A stretch of DNA of 45,195 nucleotides from positions 1 through 45,195 of the forward strand of contig JAGPDT010000024.1 in the NCBI GenBank assembly GCA_018057455.1, written 5' to 3'. This stretch comes from Flavobacteriales bacterium (lineage in GTDB: Bacteria > Bacteroidota > Bacteroidia > Flavobacteriales_F > PHOS-HE28). The notes below the pieces were generated by a model that was not told the origin of the DNA, made no database searches, and worked only from the letters and a program-made list of their open reading frames with translations. Position numbers and translations under genes: made by a program. Positions 27,188-35,851 of the stretch are shown in pieces (position 1 is the stretch's first letter; every line of letters starts with the position of its first letter).

Positions 27188-28194
27188 CCCCGGCCCCAAT
27201 TTCTTCCGGTCAACAAGACCCAGATCACCACCGGTGCGCCCAGGAGGCTGGTCACGGCGTTCAACGGCAAGCCGGCACCGGGCCAAGGCGCACGCACCAC
27301 CAGGTCGCAGACCAGGGCCAGCACGGAGCCCAGGAGGATGGTGCCGGGCATCAGCAGCCGATGGTCGGCGGTGCGCAACAAGGCCCTGGCGACATGGGGT
27401 ACGGCCAAGCCCAGAAAGGCAATGGGGCCGCAACACGCCGTGATGGTGGCTGCCAGCACACCCGTGGTCCAGATGGCCCTTCGGCGCATGCGCCCCACAT
27501 CCACCCCGAGGCTGCGCGCGTGGTCGTCACCGATGAGCAACGCGTTCATGGGTTTCATCATGGAAAGCGACCCGAGCAGGCCCATGCCCACGGGCACCAA
27601 CAGCCACGGCAACCGCGGCAGTGCCATGCCCGCGAAGGACCCCATGCCCCAGACCACAAAACCTTTGACCGCCCTGGCATCGCCAGCGACCTGCAGGATG
27701 CTCACCAATGCGGAGGCAAGGTAGCCCACCATCAATCCCAGGATCAACAGGGTGATGCCATCGCCCAAGCGCCGATCGGCCACGATGATCAGGAGCAGAA
27801 CGGCCACGGCACCAACCAATGCCGCCAGCAACACCAAAAGGTCCTGCGCCCAGGGCACCAGGGCCCACACGGGCTGTGCCAGCATCACCACGGCCACGCC
27901 CAAGGCCGCCCCGCCGTTGATGCCCAGCACGCCGGGGCCGGCCAGGGGGTTGTGGAAGACCGTTTGCATGAGCAGACCTGCGGCCGCCAAGCCTGCGCCG
28001 GCAGCGGCGGCGGTGATCACCTGGGGCAGGCGCACCTGCACCACAATGACCTGGTGCGGCCCGGACAAGTTCCCCACCAGCGCGTTCCACACATCGGCCA
28101 GGGGTACTCCCACACTGCCCACCGCCAAGCCCAGCAAGGCCAAAACCAAGCCCAAGGCCAGCAACAGCAACAACCACCCGCCACGCCCAAGCAT
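27184..28194 (-). CDS. FecCD-family ABC transporter permease
   Basis: 336 residues with about nine to ten transmembrane helices. RLPQVITAAAAGAGLAAAG (about 55-73), NPLAGPGVLGINGGA (about 82-96) and GPIAFLGLAVPHVAR (about 254-268) are characteristic of BtuC/FecCD permeases. It forms the inner-membrane channel for iron-chelate or vitamin B12 import with the ATPase encoded next. The substrate-binding protein and TonB-dependent receptor are not in the window, so the substrate stays open. A perfect -7 element ends 4 bp before its ATG. Confidence 0.93.
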   Translation of the reverse strand: MLGRGGWLLLLLALGLVLALLGLAVGSVGVPLADVWNALVGNLSGPHQVIVVQVRLPQVITAAAAGAGLAAAGLLMQTVFHNPLAGPGVLGINGGAALGVAVVMLAQPVWALVPWAQDLLVLLAALVGAVAVLLLIIVADRRLGDGITLLILGLMVGYLASALVSILQVAGDARAVKGFVVWGMGSFAGMALPRLPWLLVPVGMGLLGSLSMMKPMNALLIGDDHARSLGVDVGRMRRRAIWTTGVLAATITACCGPIAFLGLAVPHVARALLRTADHRLLMPGTILLGSVLALVCDLVVRAPWPGAGLPLNAVTSLLGAPVVIWVLLTGRNWGRG

Positions 28195-28198
28195 GCGG

Positions 28199-28206
28199 CA
28201 AACTTA
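28199..28206 (-). promoter_or_regulatory. TAAGTTTG -7 element of the ABC transporter operon
   Basis: A perfect TAnnTTTG match on the minus strand ending 4 bp before ATG 28194. Transcription would begin at or next to the start codon, implying a leaderless mRNA if this is the promoter. No clear -33 TTG is seen. Confidence 0.45.
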
Positions 28207-28285
28207 TTCGGTGCGGGCGATGGAGCCCGTGCCGGACCGTTGGAAGATCGGCAATCCGGACCTGTGGCCGATCTTTGCGCCCGAA

Positions 28286-28576
28286 ATGAACGACCACACT
28301 TCCACGATCCAACGATTCCGCTGGGTGGCCTTGCTCGAAGGCCTCAGCTTCCTGGTGCTGCTTTTCATCGCCATGCCGTTGAAATACTGGGCGGACCTGC
28401 CGCTGCTGGTGAAATACGTGGGCTGGGCCCACGGCGTATTGTTCATCAGTTACATCGTGCTGGCGGTGCCCCTGTTCACCCGGGTGAAATGGCCCATGGA
28501 CCGGATCTACGGGGTGGGCATCGCTTCGTTGCTGCCCTTCGGCACGTTCGTGATGGAACGCCGCTGGCTGCGCTGA
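28286..28576 (+). CDS. DUF3817 small membrane protein
   Basis: 96 residues from ATG 28286. It has three hydrophobic segments and the family motifs RFRWVALLEGLSFLVLL, MPLKYW (about 31-36) and VGWAHGVLFISYIVLAVPLF (about 44-63). Members are small integral inner-membrane proteins of unknown role, often near transport genes. An in-frame ATG at 28220 would add 22 residues that are not part of the family, so the shorter form is chosen. Convergent with the next gene, 22 bp apart. Confidence 0.88.
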   Translation: MNDHTSTIQRFRWVALLEGLSFLVLLFIAMPLKYWADLPLLVKYVGWAHGVLFISYIVLAVPLFTRVKWPMDRIYGVGIASLLPFGTFVMERRWLR

Positions 28577-28598
28577 GCAGCGTCGGGATCAAAGCGGT

Positions 28599-30368
28599 TC
28601 AAGGTGCGGGGAGGAGTCCTTCGGGCTTGAACTGGAGCATCACTGCGCTGCCATTGCTCCATCCATTCTCGGGGCCCAGCTTGGCCATGCGGAAATCCAG
28701 GTAGAGCGGCTGCTCCACTGGCTTGGCGTAGTGCGCGGGGAAGTCCTTGCCGGAGCGCATCAGGGCTTGGATGTAGTAAAGTGCCACATCATAGCCCAGG
28801 AACGCGTATTCACCGGGCTCATTGGCGTAGCGGGCCCGGTACGCCGCAATGAAGTTGTTCACCGCCGGTGAGGCCAGGTCTGCGTAGGCACTGGCCGGTA
28901 CGTGCACGTGTAGCTTCACCATAGCCGCCACGTCCAAGGTGTTCAAAGTGGTCCAAGCATTCATGCCGTACACGGTAATGGCGTACTTGGGCGCCAAGGA
29001 TGAAAATTTGCCCAGTACCGTGGTGATGAACTCCACATCCTCACTGGGCACCACCAGGATGTTGGGCCGGGAAGGATCCAGCTTGGCCACCACGGCGGAA
29101 ACATCGCGGCGGTTGCAGGGCACCACCAGGAGGCTGTCCCGCAGTTTGCCGCTTTGGGGCAACAGGGCCTGCTTCAGCTCGCGGGCCACCAGGTCCTGCA
29201 CTTCGCGTTCCTTGTAGATGTCCGGCTTGAGGAAGAGGATGTTCTCGCGCGCATGCTTGTCGGCCACCTGGCGGGCCATGTGCTTCAGCCGGTCCGCACG
29301 CCCGCTTACCGCCTTGCTCACCGTGGGATTGCCCAGGACCACCTTGTTGCTTTGCGGTACGGGACAGACCACGGGCACGTTCCCCGATACTTTCACCAGG
29401 CTCTCGATGGCGGCCCTGTGGAAGGGACCGATGTAGAGGTCCATCCCACGCACCTCATCGCTTTTGAACAACTTGGACCATTGCTCAGGCTTCATGCCCG
29501 TGTCGAACACGTACACGTCGGCATTGAGGCCACGCGCCTTGAGCGTGTCCAAGGCCAGGCCCAGGCCTGCGCGGAACTCCACGGCCGCTTCGGTGGCCGA
29601 CCCGGAGCGGACCTCGTCCTCACCGGTGTTGGCCGAGTCGCTGGCGGTGAAAGGCAGCAACACGGCAATGCGGCGGTGCGCGGCAGGCACCGGCTTGGGT
29701 GCCATCGCGGCAGGGCCCGGTGAATCCACCGGCAGCGGCTCCGCTGGCTTGGGGATGCGCACATAGGTACCGGCCTTCAAGCCCTCGGGCAATCCGCCAT
29801 TGGCCTCCCTGATCCGCTCCACGGGCAGGTTGAACTGCTTGCCCAGGGCGAACAGGGTTTCGCCGGGTTGCAACAGGTGGAACACGTCGTTGTCCGCTGT
29901 TGCCGGCTGCACCGCTGCTGGCGGTGCCGCCGTGCTGGTGGCCACTTGGATGTGCAGCACCATGCCGATGACAAGGCCGTGCTGCAGGTCGGGGTTCCAC
30001 CGGCGCAGGTCTTCCTGCGCAACTCCGTAGCGCTTCGCAATGCCGTAGATGGTCTCTTTGCGGGCAACGGTATGCAGGAGTTGGCCTTGTTGCAGGGCGG
30101 GTGCGTTGCGGAGTTCCTTTTTGGACTGCTCCTTGACCGGGACCAGGAGCACTTGGCCCAGGCTGAGCCCTTCGGCAGCGCCTGGATTGGCGCCGGTGAG
30201 CGCCTCCAAGGGCACGGCATAGTGCCTGCTGAGGCCGAAGAGCGTTTCACCCTGCGCCACGGTGTGCGCGATGTACTTCGTGCCGTTCACCGTGCGCACC
30301 TCCTGGCCCACGGCCTGCGGGGCACACAAGCCCACGAAGACCAACGCCAGCAGGTATGCACGGATCAT
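28599..30368 (-). CDS. LysM-domain periplasmic-binding-like protein (type 1 fold)
   Basis: 589 residues. The signal peptide [20 protein letters not shown] is cleaved before GQEV. Three LysM domains follow (about 34-80, 97-140 and 160-205; each has the '[11 protein letters not shown]' pattern), which bind peptidoglycan glycan. A proline-rich linker leads to a type 1 periplasmic-binding fold (about 235-589; [12 protein letters not shown], then [25 protein letters not shown] and [12 protein letters not shown]), resembling the LpoA/YraM and amino-acid-binding group. It is probably held at the cell wall. No Cys lipobox is evident. The start overlaps the guaA stop by 4 bp (ATGA), so it is in a guaA operon; a functional link to GMP synthesis is not apparent. 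Confidence 0.88.
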   Translation of the reverse strand: MIRAYLLALVFVGLCAPQAVGQEVRTVNGTKYIAHTVAQGETLFGLSRHYAVPLEALTGANPGAAEGLSLGQVLLVPVKEQSKKELRNAPALQQGQLLHTVARKETIYGIAKRYGVAQEDLRRWNPDLQHGLVIGMVLHIQVATSTAAPPAAVQPATADNDVFHLLQPGETLFALGKQFNLPVERIREANGGLPEGLKAGTYVRIPKPAEPLPVDSPGPAAMAPKPVPAAHRRIAVLLPFTASDSANTGEDEVRSGSATEAAVEFRAGLGLALDTLKARGLNADVYVFDTGMKPEQWSKLFKSDEVRGMDLYIGPFHRAAIESLVKVSGNVPVVCPVPQSNKVVLGNPTVSKAVSGRADRLKHMARQVADKHARENILFLKPDIYKEREVQDLVARELKQALLPQSGKLRDSLLVVPCNRRDVSAVVAKLDPSRPNILVVPSEDVEFITTVLGKFSSLAPKYAITVYGMNAWTTLNTLDVAAMVKLHVHVPASAYADLASPAVNNFIAAYRARYANEPGEYAFLGYDVALYYIQALMRSGKDFPAHYAKPVEQPLYLDFRMAKLGPENGWSNGSAVMLQFKPEGLLPAP

Positions 30369-31900
30369 TCCCATTCGATGGTGGCCGGGGGCTTGCTGCT
30401 GATGTCGTACACCACGCGGTTCACGCCCTTCACCTTGTTGATGATGCTGTTCGAGATCCGTGCCAGAAGCTCGTAGGGCAGGTGGCACCAGTCGGCCGTC
30501 ATGCCGTCCGTGCTTGAAACGGCGCGCAACGCCACGGCATTCTCGTAGGTGCGCTCATCCCCCATAACGCCCACGCTGCGCACCGGCAGCAGGATGGCCC
30601 CGGCCTGCCACACCTGGTCGTACTGTCCGGCGGTGCGCAGTTCCTGGATGAAGATGTGGTCCACGTCCTGTAACAAGGCCACCTTCTCGGCAGTGACCTC
30701 TCCCAGGATGCGGATGGCCAGGCCCGGGCCGGGGAACGGGTGGCGGCCGAGGATGGCGGGATCGAGGCCCAGGGAGCGCCCCACGCGGCGCACCTCATCC
30801 TTGAAGAGGGAACGCAGGGGTTCCACTACTTTGAGGTTCATGCGCTCGGGCAAGCCGCCCACATTGTGGTGGCTCTTGATGGTGACGCTGGGGCCCTTCA
30901 CGCTGACACTTTCGATCACATCCGGATAGATGGTGCCTTGGCCGAGCCATTTTACGCCCCGGATGCGCTTGGCCTCCACATCGAACACTTCAATGAAGGT
31001 GCGGCCGATGGCCTTGCGCTTGGCTTCAGGCTCTTCCAACCCTTTGAGGGCCGCAAGGAAGCGGTCGCGCGCATCCACGCCCACCACGTTGAGGCCCATG
31101 CCGCGGTAACCTTCGAGCACCTGGTCGTACTCACCCTTGCGCAGCAGGCCATGGTCCACGAAGATGCAATGCAGGCGGTCGCCGATGGCGCGCTGCAGGA
31201 GCATGGCCGCCACGGAGCTGTCCACACCGCCGCTGAGCGCCAGCACCACTTGGTCCTGGCCCAATTGGTCTTGCAGGGCCTCCACGGTCTCTTCCACGAA
31301 GGCCGCCGGGGAATGGTCGGCCGTGCAGCCGCATATGCCGATGATGAAGTTGCGCAGCAGACGGGTGCCATCGGTGCTGTGGAACACCTCCGGATGGAAC
31401 TGCACACCGTAGGTCTCCTCTCCTTTGATGCGGAAGGCGGCCACGGGCACGGCACGGGTGCCGGCCAGCACCTCCATGCGGTCCGATCCCGCATGGATGC
31501 TGTCGCCATGGCTCATCCACACCTGGGTGCCCACATGGATGTCCGTGAACAAGGGTTGCTGCACGAAGATGTTGTCCAGCAACGCCCGGCCATACTCACG
31601 GGTGGTGCTGCGCACCACTTCGCCACCGGCACGCTTGGCCAGCAGCTGGGCCCCGTAGCAAACCCCCAGCACGGGCAGCTTGCCTTGGAAGCCACGCAGG
31701 TCCGTGTCGGGCGCCCCTTCATCAAACACCGAAGCGGGGCTGCCGCTGAGGATGACACCCTTGACGGTGGGGTCATTCGCGAAGGTGGCGGCCGCATGGA
31801 ACGGGTGGATCTCGCAATACACGTCCAGCTCACGTACGCGGCGTGCCAACAGTTGCGTGTACTGCGAACCGTGGTCGAGGATGAGGATCTTGGAATGCAA
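30365..31900 (-). CDS. guaA: GMP synthase (glutamine-hydrolysing)
   Basis: 511 residues from TTG 31900 ([20 protein letters not shown]). The class I glutamine amidotransferase domain (1-190) has [10 protein letters not shown] with the nucleophile Cys (about 80) and FHPEVFH with His and Glu (about 168-174). The ATP pyrophosphatase domain (about 205-390) has [12 protein letters not shown], the PP-loop. The C-terminal dimerisation domain ends with the conserved PPATIEWE. It converts XMP to GMP. No ATG lies between the family's expected N terminus and the TACCTTTG element at 31921-31928; an in-frame ATG at 31981 lies upstream of that promoter and would add unrelated residues, so a TTG start is inferred. 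Confidence 0.95.
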   Translation of the reverse strand: MHSKILILDHGSQYTQLLARRVRELDVYCEIHPFHAAATFANDPTVKGVILSGSPASVFDEGAPDTDLRGFQGKLPVLGVCYGAQLLAKRAGGEVVRSTTREYGRALLDNIFVQQPLFTDIHVGTQVWMSHGDSIHAGSDRMEVLAGTRAVPVAAFRIKGEETYGVQFHPEVFHSTDGTRLLRNFIIGICGCTADHSPAAFVEETVEALQDQLGQDQVVLALSGGVDSSVAAMLLQRAIGDRLHCIFVDHGLLRKGEYDQVLEGYRGMGLNVVGVDARDRFLAALKGLEEPEAKRKAIGRTFIEVFDVEAKRIRGVKWLGQGTIYPDVIESVSVKGPSVTIKSHHNVGGLPERMNLKVVEPLRSLFKDEVRRVGRSLGLDPAILGRHPFPGPGLAIRILGEVTAEKVALLQDVDHIFIQELRTAGQYDQVWQAGAILLPVRSVGVMGDERTYENAVALRAVSSTDGMTADWCHLPYELLARISNSIINKVKGVNRVVYDISSKPPATIEWE

Positions 31901-31920
31901 AGGGTGTGGAATTGGGAGGC

Positions 31921-31928
31921 CAAAGGTA
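31921..31928 (-). promoter_or_regulatory. TACCTTTG -7 element of guaA
   Basis: A perfect TAnnTTTG match on the minus strand, 20 bp before the TTG start at 31900. It is the main argument that translation starts at TTG and not at the ATG of 31981. Confidence 0.55.
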
Positions 31929-31940
31929 TTTCCCGGGGGG

Positions 31941-31995
31941 GAACGGACATCGGTCTGCACGACCGGGGAAAATCCGTGCACCTGACGGTCCGTTC
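31941..31995. repeat. Interrupted inverted repeat upstream of the guaA promoter
   Basis: Outer arms GAACGGAC (31941-31948) and GTCCGTTC (31988-31995) are perfect; inner arms GCACG (31957-31961) and CGTGC (31975-31979) pair inside them. It lies 12 bp upstream of the -7 element, overlapping the -33 region. It could be an operator or an RNA hairpin from upstream transcription. Confidence 0.4.
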
Positions 31996-32129
31996 AATCA
32001 TGGATGTTGGACCACCGGACGCACAGGGAACAGGAAGGACGATCGCCTCCGGGCCCACGCACAAATCATTGGCGGGCCCACGGCCTCTGCCGGGGCGGGT
32101 CCATCCAGGGCCGGAAATCAATCGGAATC

Positions 32130-32146
32130 CGCGCCCGCAGGGCGCG
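32130..32146. repeat. GC-rich hairpin after the RimK-family gene
   Basis: CGCGCCC and GGGCGCG form a 7-bp stem with a 3-base loop, 50 bp after the stop of the RimK-family gene. There is no T tract, so its role as a terminator is uncertain. Confidence 0.3.
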
Positions 32147-32195
32147 TGCTGGCCGATAGCCCAAGGACCCGGGTGTGGCGCGGCCTTCCCGGTCA

Positions 32196-33071
32196 CTACT
32201 TCACGCCCCGCTCCACAAAGCTGATGATCTCGGTGGCGATATCGGTGCCCGTGGCGGCTTCAATGCCCTCGAGGCCGGGCGAGGCATTGACTTCAATGAC
32301 CAACGGGCCACGCGCGCTCTGCAGCAGGTCCACCCCGGCCACGCGCAAGCCCAGCGCCCTGGCCGCATGGATGGCCATTTCCTCCTGCTCAGGGGTGAGT
32401 TGGATCAGCTCGGCTTTGCCGCCGCGGTGCAGGTTGCTGCGGAACTCCCCTTCCTTGCCGGTGCGGCGCATGGCGCCAACGATGGTGCCGTCCACCACAA
32501 AGGCACGGATGTCCTCGCTGCGGGCTTCCTTGATGTACTCCTGCACGATCACCCGGGCCTTGAGGGTATTGAACGCCTCCAGCACGGCGATGGCCGCCTT
32601 TTTGGATTCGGCCAGCACCACCCCCAGGCCTTGGGTGCCTTCCAACAACTTGATGATGCAGGGGGCGCCGCCGACGCGTTCCACGGCCACGGCCACGTCC
32701 TTGCTGTAGTTGGTGAACACGGTCCGGGGCATGTCCACGCCGGCCTTGCTGAGGATCTGCAGGCTGCGGAGCTTGTCGCGGCTGCGCACCAAGGACTGGC
32801 TTTCCACGGTGGTGAACACCTTCATGGCCTCGAACTGGCGCACCACCGCCGCGCCATAAAAGGTGACGCTGGCACCGATCCGCGGGATGATGGCATCCAC
32901 ACCTTCCAGGCGCTGCCCTCCGTACATCACATGAGGGTCCTTGCGGGCGATCACCAGGTCGCACTTCACATGGTCCACCACGCTCACCTCATGGCCACGG
33001 GCGCGGCCGGCCTCCACGATGCGGCGGGTGGAATACAGCTTTCCGCTGCGTGAGAGGACCAGGATCTTCAT
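32196..33071 (-). CDS. RimK-family alpha-L-glutamate ligase (ATP-grasp)
   Basis: 291 residues, like E. coli RimK (300). [17 protein letters not shown] starts the N-terminal domain, followed by [23 protein letters not shown] (about 60-82, read in two parts), the ATP-grasp lysine region [18 protein letters not shown] (about 139-156) and metal ligands in [14 protein letters not shown] (about 258-271). RimK adds glutamates to ribosomal protein S6; relatives modify other targets, so only the family is called. ATG 33071 is chosen; the frame extends to 33092, but a -7 element lies there. Confidence 0.93.
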   Translation of the reverse strand: MKILVLSRSGKLYSTRRIVEAGRARGHEVSVVDHVKCDLVIARKDPHVMYGGQRLEGVDAIIPRIGASVTFYGAAVVRQFEAMKVFTTVESQSLVRSRDKLRSLQILSKAGVDMPRTVFTNYSKDVAVAVERVGGAPCIIKLLEGTQGLGVVLAESKKAAIAVLEAFNTLKARVIVQEYIKEARSEDIRAFVVDGTIVGAMRRTGKEGEFRSNLHRGGKAELIQLTPEQEEMAIHAARALGLRVAGVDLLQSARGPLVIEVNASPGLEGIEAATGTDIATEIISFVERGVK

Positions 33072-33089
33072 GCGGGAAGGGAAGGACGG

Positions 33090-33097
33090 CAAAACTA
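33090..33097 (-). promoter_or_regulatory. TAGTTTTG -7 element of the RimK-family gene
   Basis: A perfect TAnnTTTG match on the minus strand, 18 bp before ATG 33071. The octamer is the same as that before the GH3-hydrolase gene. Confidence 0.55.
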
Positions 33098-33302
33098 ACC
33101 GCCTGCCTGCCTGGTTTTCCCGAGCCCTGAACCTTTACGCGGCCACGGCTCCGGACGCTTGAAGGAAGCGCGTGTGCAGCACGGCTCCTGGCCGCACACA
33201 GGCCAACGGGGCGCCTTGGACAGCGTATGCACGAAATCATCGCGGCCGAAAGGCCCGGCCCTATCTGCGGGCGGCCATGGCTATTTTGCCGCCTTGAACA
33301 CC

Positions 33303-34817
33303 ATGGCCATGCGGGAACTCCATGCCCAGATGCAGCAACGCCCGCTGTATTGGCTCACACTGATCGCGCTCGTACCCCGCTTGTTGGCCGCCTTCTTCTC
33401 CGGGGGGTACTTCGCCCACGACGACCACTTCCTGATGATCGAAGCAGCCCAAAGCTGGGTGGACGGCCATGACTACAACCGTTGGCTGCCCTGGAACCAA
33501 AGCGGTACCCCGCAGCCCACCGGGCACATGATGCTCTACCCGGGCTTCCACTACCTGCTCTTCAAGCTCTGCACCCTGCTGGGCCTCACCGACCCCTCTT
33601 GGAAGATGGTCGTGGTGCGCTTGCTCCACGCGGGTTGGAGCCTGATCGCCGTACGGACAGGCTACCGGCTCGCCCTGCGCCTCTCCAACCCCGGCACGGC
33701 CTGGCGTTGTGGCCTGTTGCTCGCCTTGTTCTTCTTCATGCCCTTCCTTTCAGTGCGCAACCTGGTGGAAACCGTGGCCATACCGCCGCTGATGTTGTGC
33801 GCGTGGTGGTTGGTGCGCAGCGGGGACAAACCCACGGGAAGGGATGTGCTGATCGCCGGGATGTTCGCGGGCCTGGCCGTGGACCTTCGCTTCCAAACCC
33901 TCTTCTTCGCCGCCGGTGCAGGTCTTGCCCTGCTCATGCAGCGCAATGTGCGCGGTGCGGTGCTGTTCGGCGTGGGGCTGCTGCTCCCCATTGTGCTGGT
34001 GCAAGGCCTCGTGGACCTGGCGATCTGGGGGCGGCCGTTCGCCGAAATGACCGAGTATGTGCGTTACAACCTGGCCAATTCCACCACCTACTTCGACCAG
34101 CCTTGGTACAACTACTTGTTGGTGCTCGGCGGGGTGTTCATCCCTCCCTTTTCCCTGGCCGTGTTGTTCGGGTTCTTCAAGCGCCCCAAGCCCCTGCTGA
34201 TCTGGCTGCCGGTGTTCAGCTTCCTGTTCTTCCATTCCCTGTTCCCCAACAAACAGGAGCGCTTCATCCTTTCCATCGTCCCGCTGGTGCTGGTGCTTGG
34301 CTTCACGGCCTGGGAAACCTTCCGGGAGCGCAGCCCGTGGTGGCAGGCACGCCGCAAGCTGTGGCAAGGTGTGATGACCTGGACCTGGGCCTTCAACCTG
34401 CTGCTGCTGGTGCCGCTCACCTTCAGCTACAGCAAACGCGAACGCGTGGAGGCGATGTTGATGCTGCGGGGCACGGATGTACGGGGGATCATCGTGGAGG
34501 ACACCGCCGAACAGGACCCGCCCATGCTGCCGCAGTTCTATTTGGGCCGGTGGGAGGTGGCACAGCAGGTGCTGACGGATCCCCAAGCGGACATCCGGGC
34601 GATGGCCACGGCCCCCGGGCCGGAGCACCGCCCGAACGTGGTGCTCTTCATCGGCACGGAAGACCTGGATGCCCGGCTCGCCAGGATGCAGGCGGCCTTG
34701 GGTCCCATGCATCCGATCGGCCGCGCGGAACCCGGGCTGCTGGACCGCGTGGTGCACTGGCTGAACCCGGTGAACCGCAATGAGACCATTTCACTCTACG
34801 GCCTAGGGCCGCGCTGA
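33303..34817 (+). CDS. Multi-pass GT-C-type glycosyltransferase (GT22/Alg9-like)
   Basis: 504 residues from ATG 33303; ATG 33309 and longer in-frame starts are possible. There are about nine to eleven membrane helices. YFAHDDHFLMIEAA (about 34-47) carries the acidic loop motif typical of GT-C enzymes, and FPNKQERFILSIVP (about 316-329) resembles the HKExRF motif of GT22 mannosyltransferases. A soluble domain of about 120 residues is at the C terminus. Such enzymes transfer a sugar from a polyprenyl-phosphate donor to a lipid- or protein-linked acceptor on the outer face of the inner membrane. The sugar and acceptor are not known, and no other glycan genes surround it. Confidence 0.8.
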   Translation: MAMRELHAQMQQRPLYWLTLIALVPRLLAAFFSGGYFAHDDHFLMIEAAQSWVDGHDYNRWLPWNQSGTPQPTGHMMLYPGFHYLLFKLCTLLGLTDPSWKMVVVRLLHAGWSLIAVRTGYRLALRLSNPGTAWRCGLLLALFFFMPFLSVRNLVETVAIPPLMLCAWWLVRSGDKPTGRDVLIAGMFAGLAVDLRFQTLFFAAGAGLALLMQRNVRGAVLFGVGLLLPIVLVQGLVDLAIWGRPFAEMTEYVRYNLANSTTYFDQPWYNYLLVLGGVFIPPFSLAVLFGFFKRPKPLLIWLPVFSFLFFHSLFPNKQERFILSIVPLVLVLGFTAWETFRERSPWWQARRKLWQGVMTWTWAFNLLLLVPLTFSYSKRERVEAMLMLRGTDVRGIIVEDTAEQDPPMLPQFYLGRWEVAQQVLTDPQADIRAMATAPGPEHRPNVVLFIGTEDLDARLARMQAALGPMHPIGRAEPGLLDRVVHWLNPVNRNETISLYGLGPR

Positions 34818-35058
34818 ACAGCCTGCGCGACCGTTACCGGTGCCCCTGGGCCAAAGCATCTTACGCGCGCCTGCCGGCACCTGCATGCAGTGCCCGGAAC
34901 CAGGGACCCGCAGGGATCCTCATGCATCAAGAAGGGCCATTGCATCTGTTTCGATGAAGACCCCGCCGTGCTGCAGCGTGGTTCGTGTTTGGGAGCACCC
35001 CGCGCCGGCATGGCGCGTGGAATACGGAGGCCCAGCCCGGGGGCCGGTGCCTTTCAAC

Positions 35059-35079
35059 GGCGCGAAGTACTTTCGCGCC
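35059..35079 (+). promoter_or_regulatory. terC promoter element inside a perfect inverted repeat
   Basis: Arms GGCGCGAA (35059-35066) and TTCGCGCC (35072-35079) are perfectly complementary around GTACT. TACTTTCG (35068-35075), one mismatch from TAnnTTTG, lies inside. It ends 14 bp before the terC ATG. The layout suggests a repressor site over the -7 element, though a short RNA hairpin is an alternative. Confidence 0.45.
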
Positions 35080-35093
35080 CCCCGATACTGCCC

Positions 35094-35846
35094 ATGATAC
35101 CGTTGGAAAGCCTTGATTTCTCCATTTTCCTCACCACCCAAGGCTGGGTGCAACTGCTCACCCTCACGGCCCTGGAGATCGTACTGGGAATCGACAACAT
35201 CGTTATGATCAGCATCCTCAGCGGGGAGCTGCCCCAGGCCAACCAGGCCAAGGCGCGCCGCATGGGATTGGCCTTCGCGTTGATCACGCGCATCCTGCTG
35301 CTGCTCACCCTCAGCTGGATCATGCACCTGGTGGAACCCTTGTTCCATCTGGGATCGTTGGCGGTCACCGGCAAGGACCTGGTGTTGATCACCGGGGGCC
35401 TGTTCCTGATCTGGAAGGCCAGCATGGAGATCTGGCACAAGGTGGAATTCGTAAAGGAGAAGGAAGGAGAGAACCGGGCGCGCGCCTCGGTGTTCATGGT
35501 GGTGTTCCAGATCGTGCTGATGGACATCGTGTTCTCTTTGGACTCGGTGATCACGGCCGTGGGCATGAGCAACCAGTTGCTGATCATGGTGCTGGCCGTG
35601 GTGATCGCGGTGATCATCATGCTGGTGGCCGCGGAGCTGATCAGCGACTTCGTGAACCGCCATGCCACGGTGAAGGTGCTGGCCCTGGTGTTCCTGGCCA
35701 TGGTGGGCGTGGTGCTCCTGCTGGACGGCTTCGGCGTCCACATCGACAAGAACTACCTCTATGCCGCCATGGGCTTCTGCACCTTGGTGGAACTGCTCAA
35801 CCTGCGCATGCGCAAGAACGCCAAGCGCCTGGGCAAGGAGGAATAG
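35094..35846 (+). CDS. TerC-family integral membrane protein
   Basis: 250 residues with seven to eight transmembrane segments. The two family signatures are present: LEIVLGIDNIVMISIL (about 23-38) and MDIVFSLDSVITAVGM (about 142-157), with membrane-embedded Asp residues thought to bind metal. Relatives such as MeeF/YceF and Alx export manganese; others are linked to tellurite resistance. Manganese or other metal export is the likely role here. ATG 35094 is chosen because longer in-frame starts would read through the promoter region. It is convergent with the protease gene, 5 bp apart. No yybP-ykoY riboswitch was recognised upstream. Confidence 0.92.
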   Translation: MIPLESLDFSIFLTTQGWVQLLTLTALEIVLGIDNIVMISILSGELPQANQAKARRMGLAFALITRILLLLTLSWIMHLVEPLFHLGSLAVTGKDLVLITGGLFLIWKASMEIWHKVEFVKEKEGENRARASVFMVVFQIVLMDIVFSLDSVITAVGMSNQLLIMVLAVVIAVIIMLVAAELISDFVNRHATVKVLALVFLAMVGVVLLLDGFGVHIDKNYLYAAMGFCTLVELLNLRMRKNAKRLGKEE

Positions 35847-35851
35847 GAGCG

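Noticed and set aside
34818-35093. Possible manganese riboswitch before terC
   Set aside because: No GGGGAGTAG-like conserved core of the yybP-ykoY class was found; only the inverted repeat at the promoter stands out.
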